Source: JAAZLA01 sp964560975
GTDB taxonomy: Bacteria > Spirochaetota > Spirochaetia > Treponematales > Treponemataceae
Reading direction: 5' to 3'
Length of the DNA: 14,109 nt
Assembly (NCBI GenBank): GCA_964560975.1
Contig: CAZLNE010000054.1
Span: 1-14,109, forward strand
Positions within the stretch are counted from its first letter, which is position 1; each line of letters opens with the position of its first letter. Below are positions 14,101 to 14,109 of this stretch, piece after piece. The notes beneath the pieces are model-generated. The model made no database searches, was not told where the DNA came from, and worked only from the letters and a program-made list of their open reading frames with translations. The position numbers and the translations under genes were made by a program.

Positions 14101-14109
14101 ATACTTTAC

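Overview
The window looks like a chromosomal core region of a spirochaete, most likely a Treponema. Four things point there: an AT-rich genome with dense genes; a spoVG / rplY (CTC-type L25) / tilS / ftsH order that I recall from spirochaetes such as Borrelia; a lipobox-bearing HtrA-type protease; and a DUF115 (Maf-like) protein. There is no insertion sequence, phage gene, CRISPR array or other sign of recent transfer. This is mostly ordinary housekeeping DNA. I do not see a wholly new system; the least described parts are the envelope proteins.

Layout, left to right. Positions 3-189 hold tRNA-Pro(CGG) and tRNA-Asp(GTC), both on the minus strand, with a terminator hairpin between them. Positions 190-349 are a divergent control region with near-consensus promoters on both strands. 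From there a two-gene plus-strand unit runs to 3462: a membrane-anchored PpiD/SurA-like chaperone lacking the usual parvulin histidines, and a DUF115 protein. It meets a long minus-strand block end to end, with only 6 bp between stop codons.

The minus-strand block is read from 14100 down to 3469: ispE, spoVG, tRNA-Gln(TTG), rplY, a terminator, then tilS, ftsH, a periplasmic TPR protein with EF-hand-like loops, an HtrA-like lipoprotein protease, and lepA. The last five genes overlap or lie 12 bp apart, so they probably form one operon. Its centre (ftsH, the TPR/EF-hand gene and the htrA-like gene) joins cytoplasmic-membrane proteolysis with two exported proteins, which suggests an envelope quality-control module. 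Together with the unlinked plus-strand PpiD-like chaperone, about half the window concerns folding and turnover of envelope proteins. The rest serves tRNA supply and modification, ribosome function and isoprenoid synthesis.

Some starts were set by ribosome-binding sites rather than by the longest reading frame: the htrA-like gene at 6927, spoVG at 13138 and ispE at 14050. No stretch longer than about 160 bp lacks a gene.
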